The position numbers were made by a program, and so were the translations under genes. From Pochonia chlamydosporia 170 (lineage: Eukaryota; Ascomycota; Sordariomycetes; Hypocreales; Clavicipitaceae), in contig NC_035791.1 in NCBI RefSeq assembly GCF_001653235.2, positions 1,116,001 to 1,180,000 on the forward strand: a DNA stretch of 64,000 nucleotides. Reading direction: 5' to 3'. Below are positions 11,224 through 21,099 of this stretch, one piece after another. Positions within the stretch are counted from its first letter, which is position 1; each line of letters begins with the position of its first letter. Below the pieces are notes generated by a model, which was not told where the DNA came from, did no database searches, and saw only the letters and a program-made list of their open reading frames with translations.

Positions 11224-11690
11224 ATGGATAATCTGAACTTGACGCCGAAACAAAAAGCTCGTCTAGATAGAGTCGCCAAGCTTCTGCTAGACATTTACCA
11301 CACCCTAGTGCGCATGCAGTACTTGACGCCGAATGGGTCATCCCAGGTCCAACAACGTCGACCATCTGATTCCCATGTATCGCAAATATGATCTTGAAGA
11401 TTCCATCATTTATCTTTACACACGACTCCCGTACATTGAGTCAGCGGACAGCGAGCTGAAATTCTTCGGTGGCAGTTATTTTGTAGACTTTCGGATCGAG
11501 GGGCACGTCGCGCAAGGCCGCAAGGCAATACCCTTCGACGAAGACGACTAGAGAAGCTGTCTTTGCTAAGCTGCAGTATTGTAAGGCTGAGGATGACCGG
11601 TTGCAGGAGGATATTGATCACTTGAAGGGGATGATGTCAAGCTTGAAGGGAAGCCAGAGTTCCTCACTGGCATATGGACAGCGTGGATGA
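11224..11690 (+). pseudogene. Frame-disrupted gene of a hypothetical fungal family
   Basis: Coding-like sequence runs through about 465 bases but switches frame several times, in distances too short for introns. From ATG 11224 the first frame gives MDNLNLTPKQKARLDRVAKL and continues to about RMQYLTP. The next frame gives EWVIPGPTT. A third frame gives VDHLIPMYRKYDLEDSIIYL and on through LPYIESADSELKFFGGS to IPFDEDD, which hits TAG at 11549-11551. One frame on, TREAVFAKLQYCKAEDDRLQ continues with a charged, helix-like tail to TGA at 11688. I recognise the style of a fungal hypothetical family with a Y-L-P-Y-I core followed by a DFR segment, but cannot name a function. The best reading is a decayed, truncated copy; assembly indels are the alternative. 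Confidence 0.5.
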
Positions 11691-12455
11691 ACTTGTAATA
11701 GTGAGCTACTAATATAGCAGAGCAAAAGCACATATAGGAAGCGTTGAGGAATGATACTAGCGGCAGGGGGTGAAGTTTTAAAATATCCATGCTCTCTCAA
11801 CATAAACCAGCCAGGCTGTTACTGTCACGCATGGGAGTATATCCTCCATCTATCGTCATGGACACAATGGCTAAGTATACTGGCATGAACAAGCAGAACG
11901 TCGGTGTATGCATACCAGGATAGGAGTCAAGGACAAAGGCGAACTTCCTAAGAAGTCCAAATCTAATATATTGTCTAATAATTGTCTTCGATCCACAAAA
12001 TCACCGACCACCATCACCTGTGATGCTATGGCTTCAAAAGTTTTACCACTCTAGGCTAATTACAACTGCCAGGGTAACTATGCCATGCCTCTATTTTCCG
12101 CATCTCGTCTACGAATTGCCGTACTTTCAGGTATTTTAGCCAAGGGACAATTTTTTTCGGCGCTAAACCACGATTTTGACATGATCGGTCTCTCCGGATG
12201 CAACCTCTTGACCTGTTCCTGCGATTAGTGTACCTGCAGGCGACTACTGTAGGATCGTGCGTCAAAGGATGCGCTTTTCAACTTCTGGAATGGTGCACAG
12301 TTACATCCAACACGGATCCCGCATCTTTTTCAGTTGGCATAACGTCAGACAGATGAGGGTAATAATCCCACGCATCTCTAAGATAATAAATAAAGACTGA
12401 CGCGCGTAAAGTAAATTTAATGAGCCCATATTTCACTACAATTCTCAAAGCAATC
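11691..12455. other. Intergenic, upstream of lipoxygenase
   Basis: Presumed promoter region of the lipoxygenase gene. No gene is seen. An in-frame ATG at 12420 lies twelve codons before the preferred lipoxygenase start. Confidence 0.5.
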
Positions 12456-14306
12456 ATGCATCTCCAATCCGCTTGCGTGGTGACCACATTGGTCCTGTCT
12501 GTGCTAGCTCTCCCTCAACCGCTCGAAGCGCTGGCCAGCTTAGACAGTGACAATTCCCAAGGCTGCATTCCCCAAGATGACCTTGAACCAAAGAAGCGCG
12601 CTGCAGCTGTTGAAGTCCGCAACAAGGGCTTCACCTACGGGCCGTCATTAATAGGTCAAGCTGCATTCTTCCCCAACGGCACTTTGGGCAACGCCAGGTC
12701 CAAAGCAGACTATGATCTGTGGGCTGTTGATCGCAAGGAAATCGACAGCCGTATCAAGAAGGACGTCGAGGCTGTTCAGGCAGCCATCAAGGGAGTAAGT
12801 TTCTGTCACGGAATGAAGTGAACTCGAAACTGATCCTGTTAGATTGGTGGTCTCAAAACCCTCAACGACTACGCCACTGTTCTTTACCGAAACCAATGGA
12901 AGAACGCAAATCCTCGCAGTACAGCGCCCGGAATCATGACCAATTATACGCAGGATTTACTCTTTAGCATGGAGCGGCTAAGCCAAAATCCCTACTCTGT
13001 GCGGGCGGTGAAACGTGCAGAGGCGCTGCCGTTCAAGGTGTCGACTGATCTCGTTCGAAAAATTACAGGAACTTCTCTTGAAAACTTACATGCTAAGAGT
13101 TTGTTGTTCTACGTCGACTACAGATGGCAGCTAAAGTATCCCAAGACTACGGTTGAGCCTAAGCGATATGGAGCTGCTGTGGAAGCTTACTTCTTCATTC
13201 ATCCCAAGACTAAAGACTTTCTTCCGCTGGCTATCAAGACTAATGTCGGCGAGGACTTGATATACACGCCTCTCGATGAGCCTAATGACTGGCTGCTCGC
13301 CAAGATGATGTTTAATGTCAACGACATGTTTCACTCGCAGATGCTTCATCTAGTCATCACACATGATGTGTCGGAAGCAGTTCACCAAGCTGCTCTTCAT
13401 ACTCTATCTGCCAAGCACCCCATCATAATTATTCTAGACCGCCTCATGCTCCAGGGGTATTCATCCAGAATCGTTGGAGAGGAGCTGTGTTTCAATCCGG
13501 GCGGCCACTGGGATCAGCTCATGTACATCAACAACGTCGGATGCCGAGACTACGTTACCGAGACGTGGCCAGTCGCTGGACGCTACCAAGCGGGCTATCT
13601 GCACAATGACCTCCGTGCTCGTGGTCTCATCAACGAAAAGAACGAATATCCGTTCAAGTTCTTCCCGTTCTTTCAAGACGCGAATGAGATCCATGGGGTG
13701 TACCGGACGTTCTTCAAGTCTTTCATCGACGCGTACTACAAGTCTGATGGTGATGTCGCCAAAGACTACGAAGTTCAGAACTGGTTTGCCGAGGCCACCA
13801 AGAGAGCCAAGGTACATGACTTCCCTCAGGGCAAACCTGTATACAAAGCCGCGCTTGTCGATGTCCTCACGCACTTTGGCTTCATCGTCAGTGTGGGACA
13901 TCATGCCCTTAACGGCGGTGACCCTGTTGGTTCAAAGGCCACTCTGCCATTCCATGTTCCTGCGTTGTATGCTCCTATCCCGGAGGCAAAGGGCGTCAAG
14001 GACCTGCTGCGGTTCATGCCTCCTGCGCCTAACGCGGTGCGCTACATTGCCTTTATTGCGTCGTTTAATCGCCCTTTTTATGAGACATCCGCGAGGACTC
14101 TGGAGCATGCATTCTCTCAGGATCAGATGTTGGGGAGATTGAATAAGGCGACTAAGGATGCGGCTGGGAAGTTCTTGGGTAGTATGCAGGCATTAAGCGG
14201 TAAGATTCGCGGCAGGAAGTTTGATAAAAATGGACTGAGCTTGGGAATGCCGTTTATTTATCGGACGCTGGATCCTAATTATATTCCGTTTTTCTGTTCT
14301 GTGTAG
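12456..14306 (+). CDS. Secreted manganese-type lipoxygenase
   Basis: Two exons (12456-12794 and 12843-14306) flank a 48-nt intron with donor GTAAGT and acceptor TTAG; the product is 600 aa. The start at 12456 gives a signal peptide (MHLQSACVVTTLVLSVLALP). The lipoxygenase core is WLLAKMMFNVNDMF followed by HSQMLH, so the metal ligands would be H277 and H282. HHALN supplies H466 and N470, and the chain ends in Val600. This ligand set with a C-terminal Val is that of fungal secreted Mn-lipoxygenases, which oxidise linoleic and linolenic acid to hydroperoxides. Iron cannot be excluded from sequence. Secretion points to action on host or substrate lipids or to oxylipin signalling. HAD and flavoprotein genes follow on the same strand but each has its own promoter space. 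Confidence 0.93.
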
Positions 14307-14640
14307 TACTGTGGATGGGAGGTGGCTATGGTGTTGGGTATATCTGTATAATAAGACTGGATCATTTATAATTTTTGATCAATTGTTACGTGTGATATAA
14401 ACAGTAACGAGTTGGAGTCAAATTCAATTTCGAATTGTGCAAAATTTCCCTTCATGCTGGTATTCAAGTATCGACATCAAAGACAACACCGCAACTGCCA
14501 TTTGCTAAACCGCGACTTGCCGCGGGGCATTTGGGGATGGGAGGCGCGACATCGGCCATGACCTCATTCACATTCACAACTTTGCATCAACAATGATCGC
14601 GCAAACACACTCGGAGGGATACATTGCATGACCGCCAATT
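14307..14640. other. Short intergenic gap
   Basis: 3' UTR of the lipoxygenase gene and promoter of the HAD hydrolase gene. Nothing else is seen. Confidence 0.5.
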
Positions 14641-15660
14641 ATGCAAAGACCAGCACTATCAAAGGCCAAGCCAAACCTCCTCCTGTGCTTCGACGCGTTC
14701 GGCACCTTGTTCAGCCCCAAAGACTCCGTTGCCCATCAGTACGCCGAGATTGCACGCGAATGCGGTATCAGCAGCTTCAGCGACGATGAACTCCAGTCAA
14801 ATTTGCTAGTGGCTATCAAAGAAGAAAGAAAGAAGAATCCCAACTATGGGCAGGCGACGGGGCTTGGTGCGACTGGATGGTGGACAAATGTGAGTGCAAC
14901 CAACTCGCCCAACATTTACGAATGATCGGGGCCATTCATTTATTACAATGCATCAACATAAGGATATATTTATGCTAACTCTAAAAAGATAATCCAAAAG
15001 ACCTTCAAGCCACTCTTACAGAACAACCAAGCTTTACCCCCAACCTTGGTCCCCAAACTGATGCACCGATTCTCATCAAATGAAGGATACACAGCCGAGG
15101 ACGGCCTTGTTACCACACTAAGAGCCTTTCGCCAGCAAAGACACCCGCAGTTTGACAACGTTGTAATTGGCGTAGTCACCAACTCAGACGACAGAGTGCC
15201 GAGCATTCTGTCTTCGTTTGGACTAAACGTCAGTCCCCTGCGGTACGGCATGACAAACGAGCCGGCTACGACCTCAGAGGCATATGACATTGACTTTCAC
15301 TGCATGTCCTATGATGTAGGCGTCGAAAAACCGGATAAGAAAATCTTCAACGCCGCCGAGCTCATGTTGGCCCGTGTTATGACTTCCCGAAGTGGAAAGA
15401 CTCCAACGGCAACTGAGTTGGAGAGTTGGCAGAAAGTGTATGTTGGTGACGAGTATGCCAAAGATGTTGTTGGGTCTACTCGCGCGGGCTGGAATGCGGT
15501 ACTGCTTGATGTTGATGGGAAGGCTTCGGATATTACTCGTCTAGAGGAATGCCGGCCGAGGCGTCTCAATGAGCTGTTTTCGGATCATGCCGTTGTTAGG
15601 GTTCGCTCGTTACGGAGCCTGGCTGAGTGGATGATGGGTACGGAATTGGGGGGAAAGTAG
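14641..15660 (+). CDS. HAD-superfamily hydrolase (HDHD3-like)
   Basis: Two exons (14641-14889, 14989-15660) with a 99-nt intron (donor GTGAGT, branch GCTAAC, acceptor AAAAG) give 306 aa. Motif I is CFDAFGTLFSP with D18 as nucleophile; the DAFGT form, lacking the second Asp, is the one seen in haloacid-dehalogenase and HDHD3-like proteins. A motif II-like VVTNSDDR, the Lys in EKPDKKIF (motif III) and VGDEYAKDVVG (motif IV) follow in order. The family hydrolyses phosphomonoesters or halo-acids by an aspartyl intermediate; the substrate here is unknown. No signal peptide is present, so it should be intracellular. Confidence 0.88.
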
Positions 15661-16295
15661 GTCGTTTTGCAGAGGCATAGACATCACTTGGGCTGATGAC
15701 GTTAGTAGCATGATGCCTTGATATGCGAATATTGCAAACTTGCATTGGTAACCTTGGAAGATCGGACGGTTAGAAATAGACGATTAGCAATTACGTTCAA
15801 TGGCAACAGTATTCTGACCACCACCGTTTCCAGAGCCGCATGCAGGAACCTGACGCTAGACATGATTGGTAAAGGCTAGAAACTTGAGAATGGGTTGCCA
15901 AGCACCTTGCCTTGTCCCCTGTTGCTTTCCTGCTATTGTGTGACTGCATCTCGAAAAGTTCTTTGGTCAGAATTCTACGTCAAGCTCATATTGCGAATAC
16001 TATTGAGTCACCATCTGCACCATTGCGTAATCGGATGTAACGCAACCGCGAGTAGCAACCTTGCTGGCTGCCAATGACTCGGAATACCTTCCCCGGAGAC
16101 ATCTCATCAATTAGTGTCGGAGACATTCTTACGTGGCCCGCTTTTCGAATTGAGCCAAGATTCAACATTGTCAGCTTGCTTCATTCTAAAAGTATAAAGG
16201 TTAGCCGGGGCTGCTTCAATTTGCACAGGGCTGAAAACAAAAGAAGAAAACATAATACTCACTTACGTTAATAAATATCCCTGCTTCAATACACA
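15661..16295. other. Intergenic, 0.6 kb
   Basis: 3' UTR of the HAD gene and promoter of the flavoprotein gene. No further gene is seen. Confidence 0.5.
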
Positions 16296-17306
16296 ATGAG
16301 CTCCAAATTATACGACGTCCTAATAATTGGCGGCGGTCCTGCTGGCCTCTCCATGGCAACCTCCTTGGCCCGACAAGTCTACTCAGCGTTAATTCTGGAT
16401 TCAGGAGAATACAGAAACGCAAGAGCAACACACATGCACACCTTTCCAGGTTTCGACCATGTGAATCCAGCGGATTTCCGGGCCAAAGTGCGTGATGATC
16501 TGCGCAGGCGCTACGAGCACATCGAGTACAAGACAGCCAAGGTTAAGGAGGTGCGCAAACTGGACAGCGGCATCTTTGAAGCCATTGACGAGAATGGCAA
16601 TACATACAACGGAAAGAAACTCGGTCTGGGTACTGGCGTGCGAGATATCATGCCTTCTGACATTGAGGGCTACGAAAACTCCTGGGCACGTGGCATGTAA
16701 GTTGCAACAAGCTGTTACTCAAATGATATACAGGATACTAACAATCTCAGATTTCACTGTTTATTCTGCCACGGATTTGAAGAACGCGGTGCCGATTCAG
16801 TCGGCGTTTTAGCATCCGGCATGGTAACAACACCTGAAATGCTTTCCCACGTCACACCCATGGCAAAACGCCTCGCAAAAACAACAACAATATACACCAA
16901 CGGGAACGATACTCTACTAAACCAAGTAAAGCCAATGCTACACAGCAGCAAAATCTCCTTTGATGACAGAAAAATCGCAAAATTAGAGCTGGAGAATGAC
17001 ACTGGGCCAGGTGTGATTGTACACTTTGCAGACGGGACGAGCAAAAGAGAGGGCTTCATCACAAATCACCCACGGGTTGAGCAGCGGTCGCCATTTGCAG
17101 GCCAGTTGGGGTTGGAGACTTCGCAGACGGGGGAGATTGTTGTTACGGGGCCGTTTAATGAGACGAGTGTGACGGGGTGTTTTGCGGCTGGGGATGCGGC
17201 TACGATGATGAGGAATGCGGTGCAGGCGGTTCATATGGGTGCGTTTGCGGCTGTGGGAGCAGTGGCGCAGTTGAATCATGAGTTGGATGAGAAGGATGAA
17301 CTTTGA
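16296..17306 (+). CDS. Thioredoxin-reductase-like flavoprotein with CxxC
   Basis: Two exons (16296-16696, 16751-17306) with a 54-nt intron (donor GTAAGT, branch ACTAAC, acceptor CTCAG, phase 2) give 318 aa. The N-terminal FAD motif is YDVLIIGGGPAGLSMA. Splicing produces the redox motif HCLFCHGFEE, with C137 and C140 as the CxxC pair, and the C-terminal FAD-binding GCFAAGDAAT. The usual NADPH-binding GxGxxA after the CxxC is not obvious (the place reads SVGVLASGMVTTPE). This resembles the fungal dithiol oxidases related to GliT and HlmI rather than true thioredoxin reductases. Those enzymes close disulfides in toxins such as gliotoxin, but no biosynthetic genes for such a compound lie nearby, so the substrate is open. 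Confidence 0.85.
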
Positions 17307-18382
17307 GAGGGAATTGCTTTCATGTTATTACGAGTTTGGGTTTGGGGATGGAGGAGGTATAGTAAAGCTTAGACTAGAGTCATTGGACCATGAAAGACCT
17401 CTTAAAAGAAGTTTAATGCGCAAAGGAGTGTCAGTGAGAACACATTCCATTTATAAAGCAATACAAAAGTTTGAAGCATAATTGCAAGTATTGTAAGAGT
17501 CGTAATCCACTTTTGGATTTGGATGGGATATTGAGTTCTGAGCCAAAGTGTGAACGGAACATGACTCGAACTAACTCTCTGCGTCAACGGCCCGTTCCCT
17601 TTTCCCGAAATGACCTAACGGTCAATTTCAGTAATACAGAGACTCACATATGTGAATCAAATTTTATTTATAAGTAACCTCATCTTTGCAGCCCATATGA
17701 CATTATCGAATTGTGTCTTGGAAATGCAACAGTGAAGTGCATAGCTAGAGCATCGCGAGTAAGGCCAGCCAAACTCCATTGCTAGATGGACACGGAAAAG
17801 GCATTCATAACTCCTGTGCCAAGCTACGGCAACGGACTTGATTCGCCTGATGGTAATAATGAAGCGCGAATAGTCTCACCTGACACCGAACCTGGGCGTG
17901 AAGTTAGGTAGTCAGGTAGTCGGGCAGCCAACTTACCAACAGAATACACCGCACGACAAGTTGTGTCTGTTTGTTTGCTCTCACGAGACCTAGAATTCTG
18001 TTTCTCAGCTGCTCTTTGCCTATCTTGTCTGAGACTTCTTCCCGAAACGGGCCGGGCATATCTCCACTAAGTATAAACTGTCTTATTGAGAGAGAAAAGG
18101 GATGAGAAAGTATTCTCGGTAAGTAATGAGCACTAGTTACGTCCAGTCCGAAATAGTAACCTCGGGGTAGAACTGTGTCATCACGGCGATTCCCGCGAAC
18201 AGTCTAGACCAAGACAAGGGAATTGTGGAAGTTGATGTCTGACATCAAGTCATGGTCTTGCGTGCACAACTCAAGAGAAGAAACATGAATTAAGCCATGT
18301 TTTTCCTGATTAGGGGCAATCACATATCTCATTAAGTGAAATTATCTCCGACCAACGGCAACTGGCGCATGTTTCATCTCAC

Positions 18383-18411
18383 CCGAAGCCGACCGGCCCG
18401 CTTCGGCCGGT
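18383..18411. repeat. Two overlapping inverted repeats
   Basis: CCGAAGC (18383-18389) pairs with GCTTCGG (18400-18406), and ACCGGCC (18392-18398) pairs with GGCCGGT (18405-18411). The two hairpins overlap and exclude each other. CGG/CCG half-sites are typical of Zn2Cys6 regulator sites, so a binding cluster is one possible reading. Confidence 0.45.
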
Positions 18412-18539
18412 AGGTCCTCTCGACGTGAGACATGAGATCATAATGTGAACTGCCGAGAAATTTTGTATGATATATTCAAGACACGGCATGTAAATGCTCA
18501 ATTGAACATGAGACTCACTCGTAATTATTCCAAGACCAA

Positions 18540-18547
18540 GTATATAA
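18540..18547 (+). promoter_or_regulatory. TATA-like element of secreted protein gene
   Basis: GTATATAA lies about 115 bases upstream of the ATG at 18664, a plausible TATA position for a fungal gene with a leader of some 80 bases. Confidence 0.4.
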
Positions 18548-18663
18548 GATGGCTAACTTACCCAGGACCTCAACTGCTCATCAACGTCCCAACCCGTCTT
18601 AACCTACTCTCAAACTTGGCCATACGTTTCTTCAACTCATTCAAACTCAACCACTTTGCAAAA

Positions 18664-19092
18664 ATGAAGATCTCAATCATCCTTACCACAGCATTCATCA
18701 GCCTTGGTCTTGCCAGCCCGGCTTTTCATGCGTCACCGGACAAGCGCGCAGATTGCTCGTTCAAATCCCTCACCGACGCCAAAAACGCCCTGGCGAAAAA
18801 TGATCTTCAAGCTGCCAGCGATGCACTCGATAGACTGGCCAACGACAGGGCCTTTTGCCCTACCGCTGCTAGAAATCTTAACAAAAAAGAAATAAAAAGG
18901 CTCAAGGAGACACTGGCCAAAAAGAAGAAGTCCGCTGGCTGGAAGCAAACTGGTGACTGGTACTGCCCTACATGGGCGAAAGTTGGTAGTGTGAATTGTT
19001 ACTGGACAGGTATTGTTCACGATAACAAGCCTGAGCCTGAGTGTAAAGGCCATTGGGTGAAGCAACGCGCTGGATACTTTTGCGAAAAGTAG
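18664..19092 (+). CDS. Small secreted six-cysteine protein
   Basis: This 142-aa protein begins with a clear signal peptide (MKISIILTTAFISLGLASP). A KR dibasic site before ADC (about residue 30) could be a Kex2 cut. The mature part has exactly six cysteines (in ADCSF, FCPT, YCPT, NCYW, ECKG, FCEK), which can form three disulfides. A Lys-rich helical middle (KKEIKRLKETLAKKKKS) separates two cysteines from four. I do not recognise the family. Size, secretion and cysteine content fit an effector, antimicrobial or cell-surface-binding protein; this is inference. The frame is open further upstream, but the ATG at 18664 is chosen because it begins the signal peptide and follows a TATA-like site. Confidence 0.75.
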   Translation: MKISIILTTAFISLGLASPAFHASPDKRADCSFKSLTDAKNALAKNDLQAASDALDRLANDRAFCPTAARNLNKKEIKRLKETLAKKKKSAGWKQTGDWYCPTWAKVGSVNCYWTGIVHDNKPEPECKGHWVKQRAGYFCEK

Positions 19093-19671
19093 TTGGGACA
19101 TGGCTGCGTTCTTGTAAGTTGGTTTTGAGGGGGACTTGGGTTCAAGTTTGTCATTGGAATACTACTGGTTGTTTTCTCTGACATTAATATAATCTGTTTT
19201 GCTCCCCTTTGCTATATCTTTCGCCTTATTTTCTACCATCGCGCGCGAAATCTCACTCTAGTCTGAGTTTAGCTATGACAGGAGAGGTGCTTAACCGTCA
19301 TGGGTCTGTCAACAACCTACAATGACAGTAATGGGCTACTACATCTGACGCCGTACACGATGCTACCCAATTTTGGACAAGGTAGAATTGGGGTTGCTGT
19401 ACTCTACGCAATCATATGTGTTACAATTCTCGGTTTACTAGACTTCTCTTAGCATCACTCGCAGTAATCTTAAAAGAGAGCTCTAATATAGTATCCATGG
19501 AAAATGTTGACGCCTCACATTTGCTAGCGAACTTGCTGGGAATCTCGTATACAAGCGGTCAACGCCTGCAAAAAGACGCATCCAAGACGCATCAATGAAC
19601 CACACTCAACCTCCTCAGTTAACCCCCCGATCAACGGGGTAGCACGTACCCATCATTTGCGGTTTGCGGCA
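19093..19671. other. Convergent intergenic region
   Basis: Lies between the 3' ends of the small secreted protein gene (plus) and the M60 peptidase gene (minus). Only a short AACCCCCCGATCAACGGGGT inverted repeat stands out, near 19620, which might help 3' end formation. Confidence 0.4.
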
Positions 19672-21099
19672 TCACTTTTTATCCTGGTAGACTGGCCGGG
19701 TGGTCAAGTCTTCCGTCGGGTTTTGCTGCTTGCTCATCTCCTTGACAGTACGCTCCTCGGGCTTGAGCCCCCATTTCGTGAAGAAGTCGGTCAGGTTCTT
19801 CTTTGAGATCTCTGCAGACTGGGTCATAAAGTAGTGCTTCTTGTCGGCGTCGTTGGCTTGTCTCTGTCCCATGCGAGAGTTCGTGTGCAGTTGATGATAG
19901 AAAGCATCGCCAAACAGGACACGGAGCTGCTCGAACATAACGAGCCTGACGAAGAGATCCGCCTTTTCGAAGTCTTTCTGTTCGGCGCCTTGAGCAAGAT
20001 ATTTCTTGGCGGCGTCCCATTCTTGGGTCGTGCCGTGGGTGATCTCCTTGTTGGGAATATCGGGGACCAAGCGGCGAGCAGCAAGACTATAGATGTTGAC
20101 AGTCACCTCGCCCAGCGAGCCCCAACTCCACGTCTCGATGTGTTGGCGCTGATGTCCTAGTTCGTGGTATATCATCCATGATTTTTGGACTGTCGGCTTC
20201 CACCACATGTGTTCGGGGTTCGGAATCGCAGCACGGAAGTAAAATGAATTCGGGTTCGACTTGTTGTTGCTTTGCACGACCATTGGTCGCAGTATGCTGG
20301 GTCTGTGCAAATCAGTGGCATTCAGGCTGAGGCCAGAGATGCTGTCTTGCGCGGATATCATGCTCTTATACGTGGCCAGCAATTCCGACTGATCCTGAGA
20401 CTTATCCGCATAGGTTTTCGCGCTTTTTGCCAGACCTGTCACAATGACCCGTTCACCAACCAGTTCTGCAAACGGGACATTTGTTACGCGCAGCATGGTT
20501 GCCCACTGGCTGTTGGTTGTTACACCGTCTCTGAACAGCGGGAACGGCTGGGCTGCGTCACCTTCGCCTAGAGTGACGTTCACGGGTGGTGGTGGTTTCT
20601 GCCCCTTTTTGAAGGTGTATCGAATGTACAAGATCCCGCCGAGAGGATCAGACACCGAGTTGTCCCCGTAGTTCAAGGGCTTGGAGGCCTGCAGTGATGC
20701 CGGCATGTCCCGGGTGTGATCCTCGGGGTGTACCAAGGCCGGAGTGCCAACAAGGATTTGAGGTTTTGGTCCCGAAGTATTGAGTCCAGAGACTCGTACC
20801 ATGAGCGTTTGGTTTGGATTGAGGTAGAATCCCGTAGGGTGAAAGTCCGCCCAGCTGAACAATTGCTTCAACCGCGCTCGCTCATCCTCGGCGACTGGGA
20901 GAGCCGACACTGCGATTGAGCGTGGATGAAGAAATGCAGAAATGCTGCCCTGCTTATACACTAAGTTTGCGTTGTCGACATTTTTGATATTACTCGGCGC
21001 AACATCGCGGTCCCTTCTTGCTAGGGGAACGTGAGGCCCCGGCCTGCCGAGACACAGAGAGGCGCTTGTTAACAGGAGAGGCAGCCATTTGGACATCAT
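19672..21099 (-). CDS. Secreted M60-family (enhancin-like) metallopeptidase
   Basis: A 475-aa single-exon protein starting at ATG 21099 (or the adjacent ATG at 21096) with a signal peptide (MMSKWLPLLLTSASLCLG) and a dibasic ARRDRD segment that may end a propeptide. The zinc motif is YHELGHQRQ: by this numbering H312, E313 and H316, with E331 in SLGEVTVN as the likely third ligand, giving the HExxH...E gluzincin pattern of peptidase M60. Members cleave mucin-like or glycosylated proteins and occur in host-associated bacteria, insect-associated microbes and some fungi. The upstream half has a beta-rich segment with FHPTGFYLNPNQTL that fits the family's N-terminal region. A function on host surface glycoproteins is inference. 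Confidence 0.85.
   Translation of the reverse strand: MMSKWLPLLLTSASLCLGRPGPHVPLARRDRDVAPSNIKNVDNANLVYKQGSISAFLHPRSIAVSALPVAEDERARLKQLFSWADFHPTGFYLNPNQTLMVRVSGLNTSGPKPQILVGTPALVHPEDHTRDMPASLQASKPLNYGDNSVSDPLGGILYIRYTFKKGQKPPPPVNVTLGEGDAAQPFPLFRDGVTTNSQWATMLRVTNVPFAELVGERVIVTGLAKSAKTYADKSQDQSELLATYKSMISAQDSISGLSLNATDLHRPSILRPMVVQSNNKSNPNSFYFRAAIPNPEHMWWKPTVQKSWMIYHELGHQRQHIETWSWGSLGEVTVNIYSLAARRLVPDIPNKEITHGTTQEWDAAKKYLAQGAEQKDFEKADLFVRLVMFEQLRVLFGDAFYHQLHTNSRMGQRQANDADKKHYFMTQSAEISKKNLTDFFTKWGLKPEERTVKEMSKQQNPTEDLTTRPVYQDKK

Larger units (their letters stand above)
17307..18663. other. Intergenic, 1.4 kb
   Basis: No gene is seen. The stretch holds overlapping inverted repeats at 18383-18411 and a TATA-like site near 18540, both belonging to the upstream region of the secreted protein gene. 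Confidence 0.5.

Noticed and set aside
12456..17306. Lipoxygenase, HAD and CxxC flavoprotein as one biosynthetic cluster
   Set aside because: Same strand only; no backbone synthase, P450 or transporter between them, and each has its own upstream space.
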